Positions 44,301 through 54,621 of a stretch of 64,000 bases of DNA are shown here, piece after piece. Source of the stretch: Knufia peltigerae (taxonomy: Eukaryota > Ascomycota > Eurotiomycetes > Chaetothyriales > Trichomeriaceae); NCBI GenBank assembly GCA_030247855.1, contig JAPDRN010000035.1, positions 128,051 to 192,050 of the forward strand, in the 5' to 3' direction. The position numbers were made by a program, and so were the translations under genes. A model generated the notes under the pieces. It was not told the DNA's origin. It made no database searches and saw nothing but the letters and a program-made list of their open reading frames with translations. Numbering within the stretch: position 1 is the stretch's first letter; the number at the start of each line of letters is the position of its first letter.

Positions 44301-45815
44301 GACAAGCACAGGATCATCCCCCGTCATTGGTGCCATCGTAACTGGCGCAGATTACAGACGATCAAACACTTTTCACTCGGACAGAGAAAGAGGGTGTGTA
44401 GGAATTCTCATTGCACAGCCTGACTTCCAGAAGCATTCGTAGATGGTCGGTTAGAACTCGAGACAATACGGGGTAGCTACCTAGCTAGGTGTATGTGCGC
44501 GCACGAGAGGGGTTCAGCCAGGCCGCAGAATGGTCTACCTGTACATCTCTGAAGCATTGATGCACAGATGCAGATGCAGATGGCCCCAAGCTCCTTGTGG
44601 GAGTGTCGTGGCTTTTTAGTCGTGCACTGGTGGGCGGCTGCAGGTCAGCGTGACTTTACGGACCAAGTGTCTCGGACGCGTGCCCGTTGAGCTGCAGGAT
44701 GTCGAGGTACGAGGTACAGGCGACAAATTCCCAGGGTAGCTTGTGTATCCAGATCCATGTCTATGGTTCTACGGAGCACTGTATGTAGTGTATATGGTAA
44801 CAGGTTCGTTACTCCCGGTGTATACTCCGTACTCGTAGAAGTGCACTGGAACGGTTGACCTTTTGCCCTCTTTACTGTATGCTCCCCACATGGCCTGACG
44901 CAAACTCCGTATTCGTAAGGTCGGTCAGGGATGTTTTGTTGTTGGATCGCGCGGTGGGTGAGACGGATAGGATGAATCCATGTTGTGACATGGGGTGTTT
45001 TGACTGCTACTCCCTGAAGGCTGAGCGCGTCAGACAAGGGCCGCACCAGGCCTTTTCTTCTGCACTCCTGGAACAGGCCTAAGATCCAAGCTTCCTTTAG
45101 GGCCGGTGGGCTGTCCAGGCATTGGAGCCTCAACGCCCACTAACGCCCATAGGGGAATTCGAGGAGACATAAATGGCCGGCTAGGAACAGGCTAAATCGG
45201 CCTCCACCTGGGGCTTGTGCTTTGGCTTTTAGGCTTCGCTCGGCGGTACCTGCATTGAAAGTCTCCAGAGGCCAGGCGCCTGCCCACTCATCGTGCCTCC
45301 TGCTGCGGGTCTCGCTCACTCTGATCTTTCCCTCCTACCGCGCCCCCGGCTAGTGAGGCACCTCCCTTATTGTGCCCTCGTTCCCGCCTCTGCCCTTCTT
45401 CTTCCCATCCTCACTGCCGCCCTTTAACCACATTTCCATCTTTTTTCCATCTCTCCGTCCAACACCTTCTTTCTTTTTTCACTTGTTTCTTCAATTGCCC
45501 TGCCTCGAGCGTGCCTTTCACTCTTTCAAGGCCCTCGACCACATTCATTAGGCAACTTGCGTTTTCAACCCCATTTCAACTATCTACGGTCCTTACCAAT
45601 TCCACCTACAACCCCCCTTTTCAACAACATCGACACAAAACTACATCGAAGTAATTCCGTATTCGACTGCCTGGATCAGCGAATCGAAGCCCTTCACTCC
45701 CCTCCCGCACGAATACGAACGAAAGGATATCGATTCCTGTATCTCGTCTCGTATATAGCCATTGAGCATTCCACTCGTTGAAAGACAACTTCGATCGACA
45801 TTGGGCACACACACG
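41389..45815. promoter_or_regulatory. 4.4-kb gene-free region upstream of homeobox gene
   Basis: By far the longest gap in the window. All open frames are short, overlap on both strands and match no family. It holds four exact TACGGAGTA copies (41705, 42496, 43862 and 44823, either strand) and several near-copies, plus an inverted repeat at 43360-43380 (ACTACTGT, 5-nt loop, ACAGTAGT). The last 500 bp (about 45290-45660) are pyrimidine-rich, as in promoters and 5' leaders of well-expressed fungal genes. A large control region and long leader for the homeobox regulator is the best reading; a non-coding RNA is possible. Confidence 0.55.
45290..45660 (+). promoter_or_regulatory. CT-rich promoter/leader of homeobox gene
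   Basis: Long pyrimidine runs (CCCTCCTACC, CTTCTTCTTCCC, TTCTTTCTTTTTTC) end about 150-500 bp before the ATG at 45816. Such tracts often mark transcription start regions in filamentous fungi. No clear TATA box is present. Confidence 0.45.
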
Positions 45816-47814
45816 ATGGACGCAATGGAGCCCATCTCTTCCGACCTCACCGACTTCTCTCCCGAGTCAACCCCTTCTCCCATGGCTACTTCAAGCACGC
45901 CACCCCAGACATCAAGCAGCGCCACGTCAGCTCCTACTTCTGGTCCCAACTCAGCGCGTCGACCACCTCGAAAGAGTACCCTGACCCAACAGCAAAAGAA
46001 CCAGAAGAGACAGAGGGCTACACAGGATCAACTTGTGACGCTAGAAGCCGAGTTTACAAAGAACCCAACTCCTACCGCAGCTACGCGAGAACGCATCGCG
46101 TCGGAGATCAACATGACGGAACGTTCGGTGCAGATCTGGTTCCAAAATAGGTATGTAGTCTCAACGGTGATTGCACGTGGTATTTTTGGCTAATTTATCT
46201 TGTCTAGTCGTCGACGAGCGAAGATCAAGATGCTTGCGAAGAAGAGCTTGGAGAGTGGTGAAGACTGTGACAGCATCCCAGAATCCTTGAGACAGCTGCT
46301 GGCCATGCAGGCCATGGAATCTGGCAGACCTTTTCCTGGTCAACTCCTCCGCCGACCGGGCGGCCCAATGGCTCAGTACGGTGGCGGTGGAATGTTGATG
46401 AACGGAGATCCTAATGCTCAAGGCAAAGTTGGTGAGTTTTCCTGATCCCGAGGGTTTCGAGCATACTTCTGACGTGCCTACAGTCATCCAGCACTTCACC
46501 TGTCGATCCCTGAGCATCGGTAGCTGGCGACGAGTCGGTCAGAACGCGATGGACCTCGTCATTTTCTACTCGCCCGACAAGGCTTGCATCACGTACTACA
46601 TCAACAACGACTCGGCTGGATACAAGATCGAATATCCATTCGCTTTCATCAAGAGCATTCAATTGGAACCTGGTGACACGGCTCCAAATGCCAATGGATC
46701 TCCACCCCGGCCCGGCGGGCTTGTCATTGAGTTGACCAGGCCCCCGAATTTCTTCATGGACTCGTCCAACTCTGGAGGGTTCTACCAATGCGGTGACTTT
46801 ACCGAAGATCAACAAGCCTCTCAAATCTTGACGCATCACCTGGGAGGTCACCCGAAGGTGTTGAGCGGACAGCTTGCTAAATTGGTCTCCCTCGAGTCTT
46901 TCCAGAACCGACATAACCCATTCGACATGAATGCTATGCCTGCGTCTGCACCAGTCTCACCCACCATGGGCATTGTCAGACCCGCGTCTCAACCTTCAGT
47001 CCAGTTTGCGCGGCCCCATCCTCCTCATGTCGGCATGTTCCAGGAACAATATGGTGTCAATCATCATCTTCACCCTGGTCGTATGCATCCTGGTCACAAG
47101 CGTCAACGAAGTCGATCGGTACCCATCGCACTTGATTTCTCCATGCTTCACGGACCTATGCCTACATTCCATGTGCAGCAACCCTCACCTCAAATGACGC
47201 CCGATCATCACAATCTCTTCCAGCCAATGCCTCAGCAGCCTGTGCAGACTCCAATCGGCCCAACCTTGCAGATTGATACATCTGCTGGTTACGGGATGGA
47301 TTTCCGTCAGATGCCCATGTCCGCAACGGCCACATCACCGTCAGAATTTGCCAGCCCTGGCTTCTTCCCGTCCAACACGTCCCAAGGACCAATGCCTGCT
47401 TCTGAATTCGGAACGCCCCAACAATTCAACATGCCCTTCCTCTCACCTTCCCCCATGGTCGATGGTCACATGATGCCTTCGTCTGTTTCTCCTATGCCTC
47501 ACATGGGTCATCCGGATCCGGTCATTGCGGACCACTCACCTCCGTTGTCGGCACTACACCGCAGCGCCTCGGCCGACATGTTCAACATGGGCCATGACGG
47601 CAGTGGCATGATGGACGAGACATTGATGCTCGGCGAGATGTACTCGAAGCAGAATCTCAACATGCCCATGCCAAGTCCGGGGATTGACGAGAAAGGCATG
47701 TTGATGATGAACGACATGTCGGAATTCCACACGCCGATGGAGCACATGGACATGCCAATGACGCCGTTTGGCACCATCGATCCGAACAGCCTGCAAGCTG
47801 GTCTACATCACTAA
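45816..47814 (+). CDS. Homeobox transcription factor, RfeB/Phx1-like
   Basis: Three exons, 45816-46150, 46208-46431 and 46484-47814, joined by 57- and 52-nt introns, give 629 aa. The homeodomain covers about residues 50-120: KRQRATQDQLVTLEAEF, then TAATRERIASEINMTERSVQ and IWFQN. The first intron falls inside recognition helix 3; splicing gives QNSRRRAKIKMLAKK, with Ser-Arg extra compared with the usual QNRRAKIK as I recall it. A conserved region typical of this fungal family follows (HFTCRSLSIGSWRRV, YYINNDSAGYKIEYPFAFIK, LTRPPNFFMD, QCGDFTEDQQAS). The rest is Met/Pro/His-rich and probably an activation region. Relatives control stationary-phase survival, conidiation or secondary metabolism. 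The long upstream region fits a developmental regulator. Confidence 0.88.
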
Positions 47815-50086
47815 AGTTGACGAACAAAGCCCTTCCTGTAACAGTTTGAATGACCTTGATGCCTTCCCTAGAAATCTAAATCTTGCACCATCTTGTTGAA
47901 TTCCGCCGAAAATCTGGAATCCTTCTCGATTTCCATTCAGCACTGTCCGGACGGCGCCAAAATCTCCTGTTATATATTGATATCGATATCTCCATGTTAG
48001 TACGCGCGGCCGAGTTTGCCTGCTGTCTGATAGCGTGGATAGCTGTCAATTCTGTTCTTGTTTCTCTCTGTTTGTTTCTGTCTAGTTACGCGGTCATGCA
48101 TCGGAAACGACTCTTTTGTTTTTTGGGGTCTGGGTATCAATTTGAGAGAGGGAATTTTCTTTCTTGCCTATTATTTTTGAGATGTTGCACAAGAGGGTGT
48201 GGAACGTTTTTTGGGGCGAGTACAACTTTTTGTTTCCTTTTTTCTTTTCCTAAAACAAAAACGCATCGAAGGGGGAAGTGAGAAGGGGACTTTGTTTGAT
48301 ATTGGAAATCAAAAAAAGAAATTTCCTCTCCGATTGTTTCTGCGGTCTCATCGATTGTGATAAGTCGCAAAGACATTTTCCTCTCCTTGGAAAGGATGCA
48401 ATCTTGTGGTAGTGCACGGGACACGTCAAAGGGGGTGAGGATTGGTAATTCCTTTTCCATTCAAAGATAAAGCAAAGATCAAGACTGGGAATGATGCGAC
48501 TTGTCTTTTTTTCTGCTTTTGTTCGTCAAAATGGTCGAGAGAAGTTTGAGAGTGGGCGTGTGATGGGAGGGGATATAGGTTATTTCATTTCATCTCCTTG
48601 GGTCGTTGTTGTTCTCCTTGGTGGTGGTGGTGGTGGGGTTGGATTGGCATAGCGGGTTGATTGATATTTAGTAGGTTGGTAGGAAGGTAGTTTTTCTACT
48701 CCTGTAGAAGAATCAGGATACATGAAATGGAACCAAGAGATTGTTTTACTCTGTCGTGGTAGTGAAGGTAAGGGGGAATGTAGAAGGAGAGGGGAGGCGA
48801 GTGGGAGGGAAAATGGTACACGTTATATCTTTCATTTTCCGGCTTCTATTTTGTTTTCGATGGTGATTTTAATATGATTAAAGATGGAGTATGAAGATAT
48901 GGATACACAAACAATTTAACTACCCAAGTAGTTTCCATGGTGAGATGAGATTGTGAAGTCGTGGTGGCGGCGGCGCGGGGGGGGGGGTGATTGTTTTTTT
49001 GTTTGATGGGAAAGTAGTGAACTTGTGAAGATGGCAAAAATACTGTGGGCAATTTCTTTTTTTCTTCTTTCTCTACGGACTATTACGGAGGATATTTTGT
49101 TTTGATTACCCTTGGGTACGGAGTACCTGGGTAGATTATACTGTGGGTGTTTAGGTACCCCGTAAGTACAGTACAAGTAGGAAATTGGGGCTTGTGCACC
49201 CCGTGCCGCCGCCGCCGCCTCCCTCCTCCTCATAGAAATTGTGACAAAACTCGACGTTGCCGTAATAAGGAGTCAAGTATCCGTACGGAGGTGTTTTGAG
49301 CCTCAAATTTCCATCACCTACCTACCTAATGGTGGTGGTAGTAGTAGTAGTACACCTATGATTACTCGGTCATTCAAGTTACAGTCGACGCAACACACAC
49401 ACACACATAAAGACTCGCAGAGAAGTGACTGTTTTTTTGTGGTGGTGAGTGTACCGAGAGAGTGCATGCGAGGGGTGTACCTTACTTAGTAGAGATTACT
49501 CCGTTCCCCCATTTTATGAATATGAATCATCTTTCTTGTTTGTGGCAGTAATATAGTTACTCCTTGCCGTAATTTTTTTATTTTTTTTTTGGCGGTACGG
49601 AGTACATGATATTGATCGGGGGGTTCATTTCCCCCTTTGAAATTAGGTATTACCGACCTGTACGGAGCACGGAAGTAATAGGTACGGAGTGTCCCGTATT
49701 AATTTCAAGTATACTCCGTACATTGGGCGAGGCTGAGACCAGGCTGTCCGTGGCTTCGTCCTGTGGCGTCTATTGTTTTCTTCAACTCCTCTCTACCGGG
49801 GCTTTCGCCATCACTGCTACTCCATATTCAATTTTGATTGTTGATTTTTGATTGTGATAGTGCCATATTATGGACTAGTTACATAGTACAGAGTTGGTGT
49901 TTTGTGTGTAATCGCCGGTCATTGTTGTTTTTGTTTTGAAAAACAAAAAATTGAAATTGTCGCCTTGAGATTTCGAATTTCGAATTTCGAATTTCCCAAA
50001 CACAAAAACAAAAACAAACCGCGTCTATATAAAAACACCACACCCTACTGGAATTTGCCACGAGTAGAAACCGGACCGAGTATGGC
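47815..50086. other. 2.3-kb convergent gap, low-complexity and skewed
   Basis: It lies between two gene 3' ends yet is about five times longer than other such gaps here. The plus strand is strongly rich in T and G from about 48050 to 49050. It holds (GGT)n near 48620, 11 consecutive G at 48977-48987, (GTA)n near 49335, (CA)n near 49392-49406, three TTTCGAA units at 49971-49995, and exact TACGGAGTA copies at 49117, 49596 and 49712. CTATATAAAA at 50025-50034 could be a plus-strand TATA box. No coding sequence is supported. Confidence 0.5.
48977..48987 (+). repeat. Run of eleven G
   Basis: A homopolymer run preceded by GGCGGCGGCGC. With nearby GGT repeats it could form a G-quadruplex in DNA or RNA. 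Assembly error in run length is also possible. Confidence 0.8.
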
Positions 50087-51132
50087 TCAAAACTCCTTTT
50101 CTTCAACAACCACCCTCTCATTCGACATGTCAACCCCCAATTCCTCCGTCAAGGTCTCTTCGATATTCTTCATAAACTCCCTCATTTGACGGTCATCATG
50201 ATAGGAACCGTTCCAAACCACATGAATGTTCAACTTGGACTCGAACGTCCAAGCTCTCAAGACGATTCCAGGACTCAAAGGGTCCGCGAAGAAGTCCAAA
50301 TCTGATATTTTGATCTTGATTTGTGATTTCTCAACCTCATCATCATCGTCGTCATCGTCATCACCACCACCACCACCACACTGGTATTCGGACTTGATCG
50401 TTTCCCCATCAATCACACCCAAACCGGTAAAATAAGCCAACGAGACAGGTTGATCAGGTGGTGTCCTACTCCCCAACATACTGACTTGCTCACTCGTCTC
50501 CTTTGAGTCTTGGTACATCCACTCTTTGTCGTTTGCGAGGTTGTATTGCCCCTTCAGGCCGAGGGCTCGGGTGATGAAATCTTGTCCCGGCGGTACGACC
50601 AGCATCAACATCTGCGCCGACGACCAACATCCTTGGTCCCTGTACGGGGACGACCGAGGTAGACGGGTGCGGACTTGGGCTGGCATGAGGCAAGCGTAGT
50701 TTCTTTTTCGGTCGCGAATTGCCCGGTCACCGTTTTGACCACGTTCTTCTCGGAGATGAAGAGAATTTGATGAGCTTGAAGCGGAATACACGGCCCCAAT
50801 GTGAGCCGAGTGGATGGCCGCCGTCACACTGATCCCGTGACTTTTACAAGACGCGTGTAACGTCTCGGTGGCATCGACGCTGTATACGTGTCGGATCTCC
50901 TTGACCGGACCAAACGGCGTGCTTTCCCCCCCGTGATGATGCGACATTGGAAAATCCACACACGGTAAACTGGAAAAGTACTTTTCGAAATGCGCCGCGA
51001 CACGTCCTTTGGACTGGGGAGTCGTCGTGGTGCTGTCGGGCATGAGTATATCTTCCATCGCCGGCGTCAAGAGGGACACCTCGTCTCCTGGTCGATAAGA
51101 AGACAACCTCGCGGTGATACTTGACGTCTTCC

Positions 51133-51163
<31 letters not shown>

Positions 51164-51778
51164 GGTCGTCGTCTCTGTTGTCAAAAGATCCGCCGCGAAT
51201 GAAAAGATGTTGTCCAGTATCTTGAACGCCCCAGCCGCCTCGGTCCTCCAGTGACTAACATACAGAATCAATGTACCTCGAAACATGCCCCGGTCGTCGT
51301 CGTCGTCGTCGGCTTCTAGACTGCTACTGCTGCCGCGGGTTGAATGCGAAATGAGTTGACATACAGGCAAGAGTTCGATTCGTTGTTGCATCTCCCTCAC
51401 CGCGCTTTGGACCGTCGTGTCAGGCTCGCCGGACACGATGAACGTTCGTTCCACCCAAGCATCCAACTCGGACGGTGAGGGTACATGGTACACTTTATCA
51501 CACCCGTCCTCGAATGTCGTCGCTATGTCCGGAGATTTCAACAGACGAAACGCTTTCCACGCCGTTCGAAAGGCCGAAATCACTTTCCGACGTGACCGGT
51601 GGGAGACTGTGAAATCCACAAAGGCGTTGATTCTGATCAGTTCTCTCGGTGACGGGCGAAAAGCTTCCACGGCCGCCACCATGCCCTTTTCTGAAACGCT
51701 CAAGGGTCTTTTGAATGTGCCAGGCACGCCGGGGGATTCTCTCCAGGCCATATTGACAAAAGAATAGCTGCTGGTCAA
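50087..51778 (-). CDS. Acyltransferase-like protein (condensation/Tri3-like fold)
   Basis: Single exon, 563 aa. The pattern resembles fungal trichothecene 15-O-acetyltransferase-like and related CoA-dependent acyltransferases: AFVDFTVSH, a long helical part, LILYVSHWRTEAAGAFKILD, GISVTAAIHSAHIGAVY, and RAWTFESKLNIHVVWNGSYH near the end. The catalytic motif is normally HxxxD; here it reads His176-Trp-Arg-Thr-Glu180, so Asp is replaced by Glu and the following Gly by Ala. Three low-complexity inserts interrupt the fold: Asp6 near 157, about 14 Thr near 210, and Gly5-Asp8 near 485. A second start at 51751 (MAWRESPG) is possible. Activity is uncertain; there are no pathway genes beside it. Confidence 0.66.
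51134..51164 (-). repeat. GTT repeat encoding polythreonine
   Basis: About ten GTT units on the plus strand, read as Thr codons (AAC shifted to ACA/ACN in frame) on the minus strand inside the acyltransferase-like gene. It is a simple-sequence insert between conserved blocks. Confidence 0.8.
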
Positions 51779-52259
51779 GAGAATGGTTCATACAGTAATG
51801 CTGAGGTTGGATGTCTCGCTTTCTCTCTTGTTCTTTTTCTCCCTCTGCTTTTTCCTTCTGGCGTTGGAACCGATTATAATAGAAGAGCCACTTACTCTCC
51901 TGGAGGGAATAAAAAGTGTCTTTTTATTTTTTATTTTTTTCTGTTAAAAAAAAGCAATGATGAGGTTAGATAAATTCAATCCTCAGAGTTTGAGGATTGA
52001 GATTGCTAAACTGGATCAGGAAACTGGTGCACAGAAAGTTAATTATATTCGGACGAAGCAGCTCGCACATTCACGTCGTGTATTCTTGAATCTATCTATC
52101 TGAGATACTCGGGAAAAATATACATACTCAGTGTCTCTTAAACCTCATCACTTTCAAGATCTATGAAGATGAGACCTGCTAACCATATGCTGTTGCACTT
52201 TCTTACCTAATCACACTTTTTTCCCCCGCCGAATGAACATATGAGGAAAGTCTTGTTTG
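51779..52259. other. Intergenic, acyltransferase promoter side
   Basis: 481 bp, AT-rich, with T runs near 51920-51940 and an A run near 51944. A short inverted repeat TCAATCCTCA / TGAGGATTGA lies at about 51977-51999. No gene is seen. Confidence 0.5.
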
Positions 52260-53768
52260 TTATTCAACTGTAACGACCCAACCTTCACCTACAACCGACT
52301 CTCCTCTTCTACCTCCCCAAATGACAAAAACATTACCTCCTTGATCATTCCAAACGTCACAGCCAAAATCACTCAGACCATCCGGCCAGCCCGCATCGAC
52401 TTCTTTGCCTATCTCGTTCCTCTCCTCCTGCTGGTGCTGAGCCCCTTTCGAATCACTCTTCTTGGCCAGCTCACACTTCGCCCAGGTATGCTCACCAGAG
52501 CTCCATGAATCCTTTGCGCGACCAACGAAATCTCTGATCTTGTCCTTGATACCTGCTGCCGAATTTCCCTCGGACTGAGTCTGGAATGACCAAAAATCAT
52601 TAAGCTCGCCCGATTTCACTTCTTTACCCATGAAGTAAAGAAGGTATTGTCGGCCTGCCCCGGTAGTGATGGGCACCAACCCGGCAGAAGGCCTGGGCAT
52701 AGGAAGCTGCGATGAGGTTGTGTTTGTGGTCTGGGATGAATCTGTGGCTTCTGTGCCAAAGCTGATGACTTGCCATTTCCCGTCTCCTTTCAAGCCTATC
52801 CCCAGCACTGACGCATTGTTTGTATTCGGACCACCGGGTAGATCGGTGTTAGTATTCGGCGGGCCGGGATCATGTTCTGCCAGGTCCAGGTACATGGCTC
52901 GACCGAAACCATCGCCGAGTCTCCATAGTCTGTTGTCGACGTGCACGATTCTTCCCTCGTTGGCGACTTCCAAAGGACCAGGGTCTGGGATGTCAGGCAA
53001 CCTGGTCCACACCCGTGTTCCAACATCGAAAGCCCAGGTATCTCGCAGCTCTGTAGAGAGAGCATCACCACCACCATCTGCGCCAGTACTACCTCCGTGA
53101 ATGAAAATCGTGCCGTGGGCGGTGACCTTGGGGCCATCGGGGAGCGACGCAGGTCGAGGATGCAGGGAGGATGTGGCGGTGTGGTTGAATCTCGGTGAGG
53201 GTAGACCATCCCGACATTTTGAAGTGTCGGCTGTCAGAGTACTGTAGGTATTGGTTGTCGTGTCGAAAACGAGAAACTGGTCTGAGGATTGAGGATGAAT
53301 ATCATGGGCAGATTGGTCTGCTGTCACGCCTTTTCCACCCCAGACGTAGAGTTTGTCGTCGATGGCTGTCGTAGTATGACCTATCCTATTGAAATGGAAA
53401 GAAGAACGACGGGTCTCTTCGACTCTGACCTGAGGATCAAGTGGACGGTCATCATTCTTGAATTCTGGTTGGATACCCTCGAGGTCCTGGGGAGCCAGAT
53501 CTCCTTCGCCGTCGGTGGAGGAAGCGACTGGTAAGGTGAGGCTGACGACAGTGTTGGCCTGCTCGTTGCCACCAATGACATATGCTTTTCCCTTGACGAT
53601 ATTGAGGGTGTGTCCCGATCTGGCAATGTCGTGTTTGTGACTCGGAAATGAGATTTTGTGGAAAGTGAGATGTAAAGGGGAGGTCGATTTGGACACGGCT
53701 AATGCTCCCACCGCAGCTCCTTCGACGACTGTCTCGGCCGCGTAGAGACCTGCTGCTACTTCTGCCAT
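52260..53768 (-). CDS. Kelch-repeat beta-propeller protein
   Basis: Single exon, 502 aa. Repeated blades carry the kelch pattern of a hydrophobic stretch, a Gly-Gly pair and a following aromatic: ARSGHTLNIVKGKAYVIGG, RIGHTTTAIDDKLYVWGGK, PRFNHTATSS with GTIFIHGGSTG, LRDTWAFDVGTRVWTRLPD, and YLLYFMGKEV. The C-terminal blade ends GGNVFVIWGGRRG. No catalytic domain or signal peptide is seen, so it is not a galactose oxidase in the strict sense. It is likely a cytosolic or nuclear interaction platform. It is divergent from the peroxygenase-like gene. Confidence 0.83.
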   Translation of the reverse strand: MAEVAAGLYAAETVVEGAAVGALAVSKSTSPLHLTFHKISFPSHKHDIARSGHTLNIVKGKAYVIGGNEQANTVVSLTLPVASSTDGEGDLAPQDLEGIQPEFKNDDRPLDPQVRVEETRRSSFHFNRIGHTTTAIDDKLYVWGGKGVTADQSAHDIHPQSSDQFLVFDTTTNTYSTLTADTSKCRDGLPSPRFNHTATSSLHPRPASLPDGPKVTAHGTIFIHGGSTGADGGGDALSTELRDTWAFDVGTRVWTRLPDIPDPGPLEVANEGRIVHVDNRLWRLGDGFGRAMYLDLAEHDPGPPNTNTDLPGGPNTNNASVLGIGLKGDGKWQVISFGTEATDSSQTTNTTSSQLPMPRPSAGLVPITTGAGRQYLLYFMGKEVKSGELNDFWSFQTQSEGNSAAGIKDKIRDFVGRAKDSWSSGEHTWAKCELAKKSDSKGAQHQQEERNEIGKEVDAGWPDGLSDFGCDVWNDQGGNVFVIWGGRRGESVVGEGWVVTVE

Positions 53769-54621
53769 GGTCGATACGTACTATGAGGTGTGTCTGAGTG
53801 CGGTGAGATTAGGATTATCTACCAAGTGAACCTGAAGTTCGTGTTTGTAGTCCAGATTGAAGACCACGAGTAAACACGAGTACGAGTACGAATACAAGAT
53901 ACGAAATGATGTCACGTCTAAACACTCCATGTTATGATGCAATAATCGTCAAGGGTTTATTGTATTTACTCCGTATCAAAGCATGATCCTATGAGGGCAG
54001 TGCGAGTCACACAATTCTCTGAATGTAGGTACGGATCAAGACAATGTTCAGGTCGATTGAAGGCCTCGTTCCAAGCTCCTCTCTACTCGTCCAAAGAATC
54101 CAAACATATTAATAAGGCAGATGATTGATCAGTCATTTGATCGACATACATACGGATAGTCACGACCCCCCCATGCATCTTCCCGCCAGCCACACGCCAT
54201 GTATACGTAAAAACCTGCAGAAACGCGGTGACACCGTCATCCCAACCTGGTTTGAGGCGCCTGCACAAACTCATCAAGGATGCGCCTTAGTTTGGCAGGA
54301 GAGTAAATTAACTGGTAGGTTCACGGGGTAATAAAACTGGGAAAATACCTTTGGTGGGCAGCGTGGCTTGTTCTTCTGACCTTTAAGCTCCTGCTCCTGC
54401 ACCTGTCACGAGGATGAGAATCAAGGCAAGAGCTTTCTTCGCTTCTGTTTGATCCCTATACAAAAAGTCAACAGGTTCCTTTCCTTCTGACCAACTCGAC
54501 ACTCTCTTCCGTAACCACTGCAAGACCAAATTAGCCGACAGCTTACAGTATACTCAAGACCTGCCATCCTGTTACCAAACTACTAAATTCACGTATATTC
54601 AACACCATCACAGTCTTCACA
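53769..54621. other. Divergent promoter, kelch / peroxygenase-like gene
   Basis: 853 bp between start codons. A cluster of GAGTACGAGTACGAATAC repeats lies at about 53876-53897 and one TACGGAGTA copy (reverse) at 53967-53975. A pyrimidine-rich stretch at 54470-54520 may be the leader of the plus-strand gene. Confidence 0.5.

Noticed and set aside
44645..45133. 162-codon minus-strand frame in the long gap
   Set aside because: No recognisable domain or promoter, and it overlaps other frames. It is likely chance in a GC-moderate region.
49971..49995. TTTCGAA tandem units as a heat-shock element
   Set aside because: The GAA/TTC blocks repeat every 7 bp, not the 5-bp unit spacing of a real heat-shock element, and no gene start is nearby.
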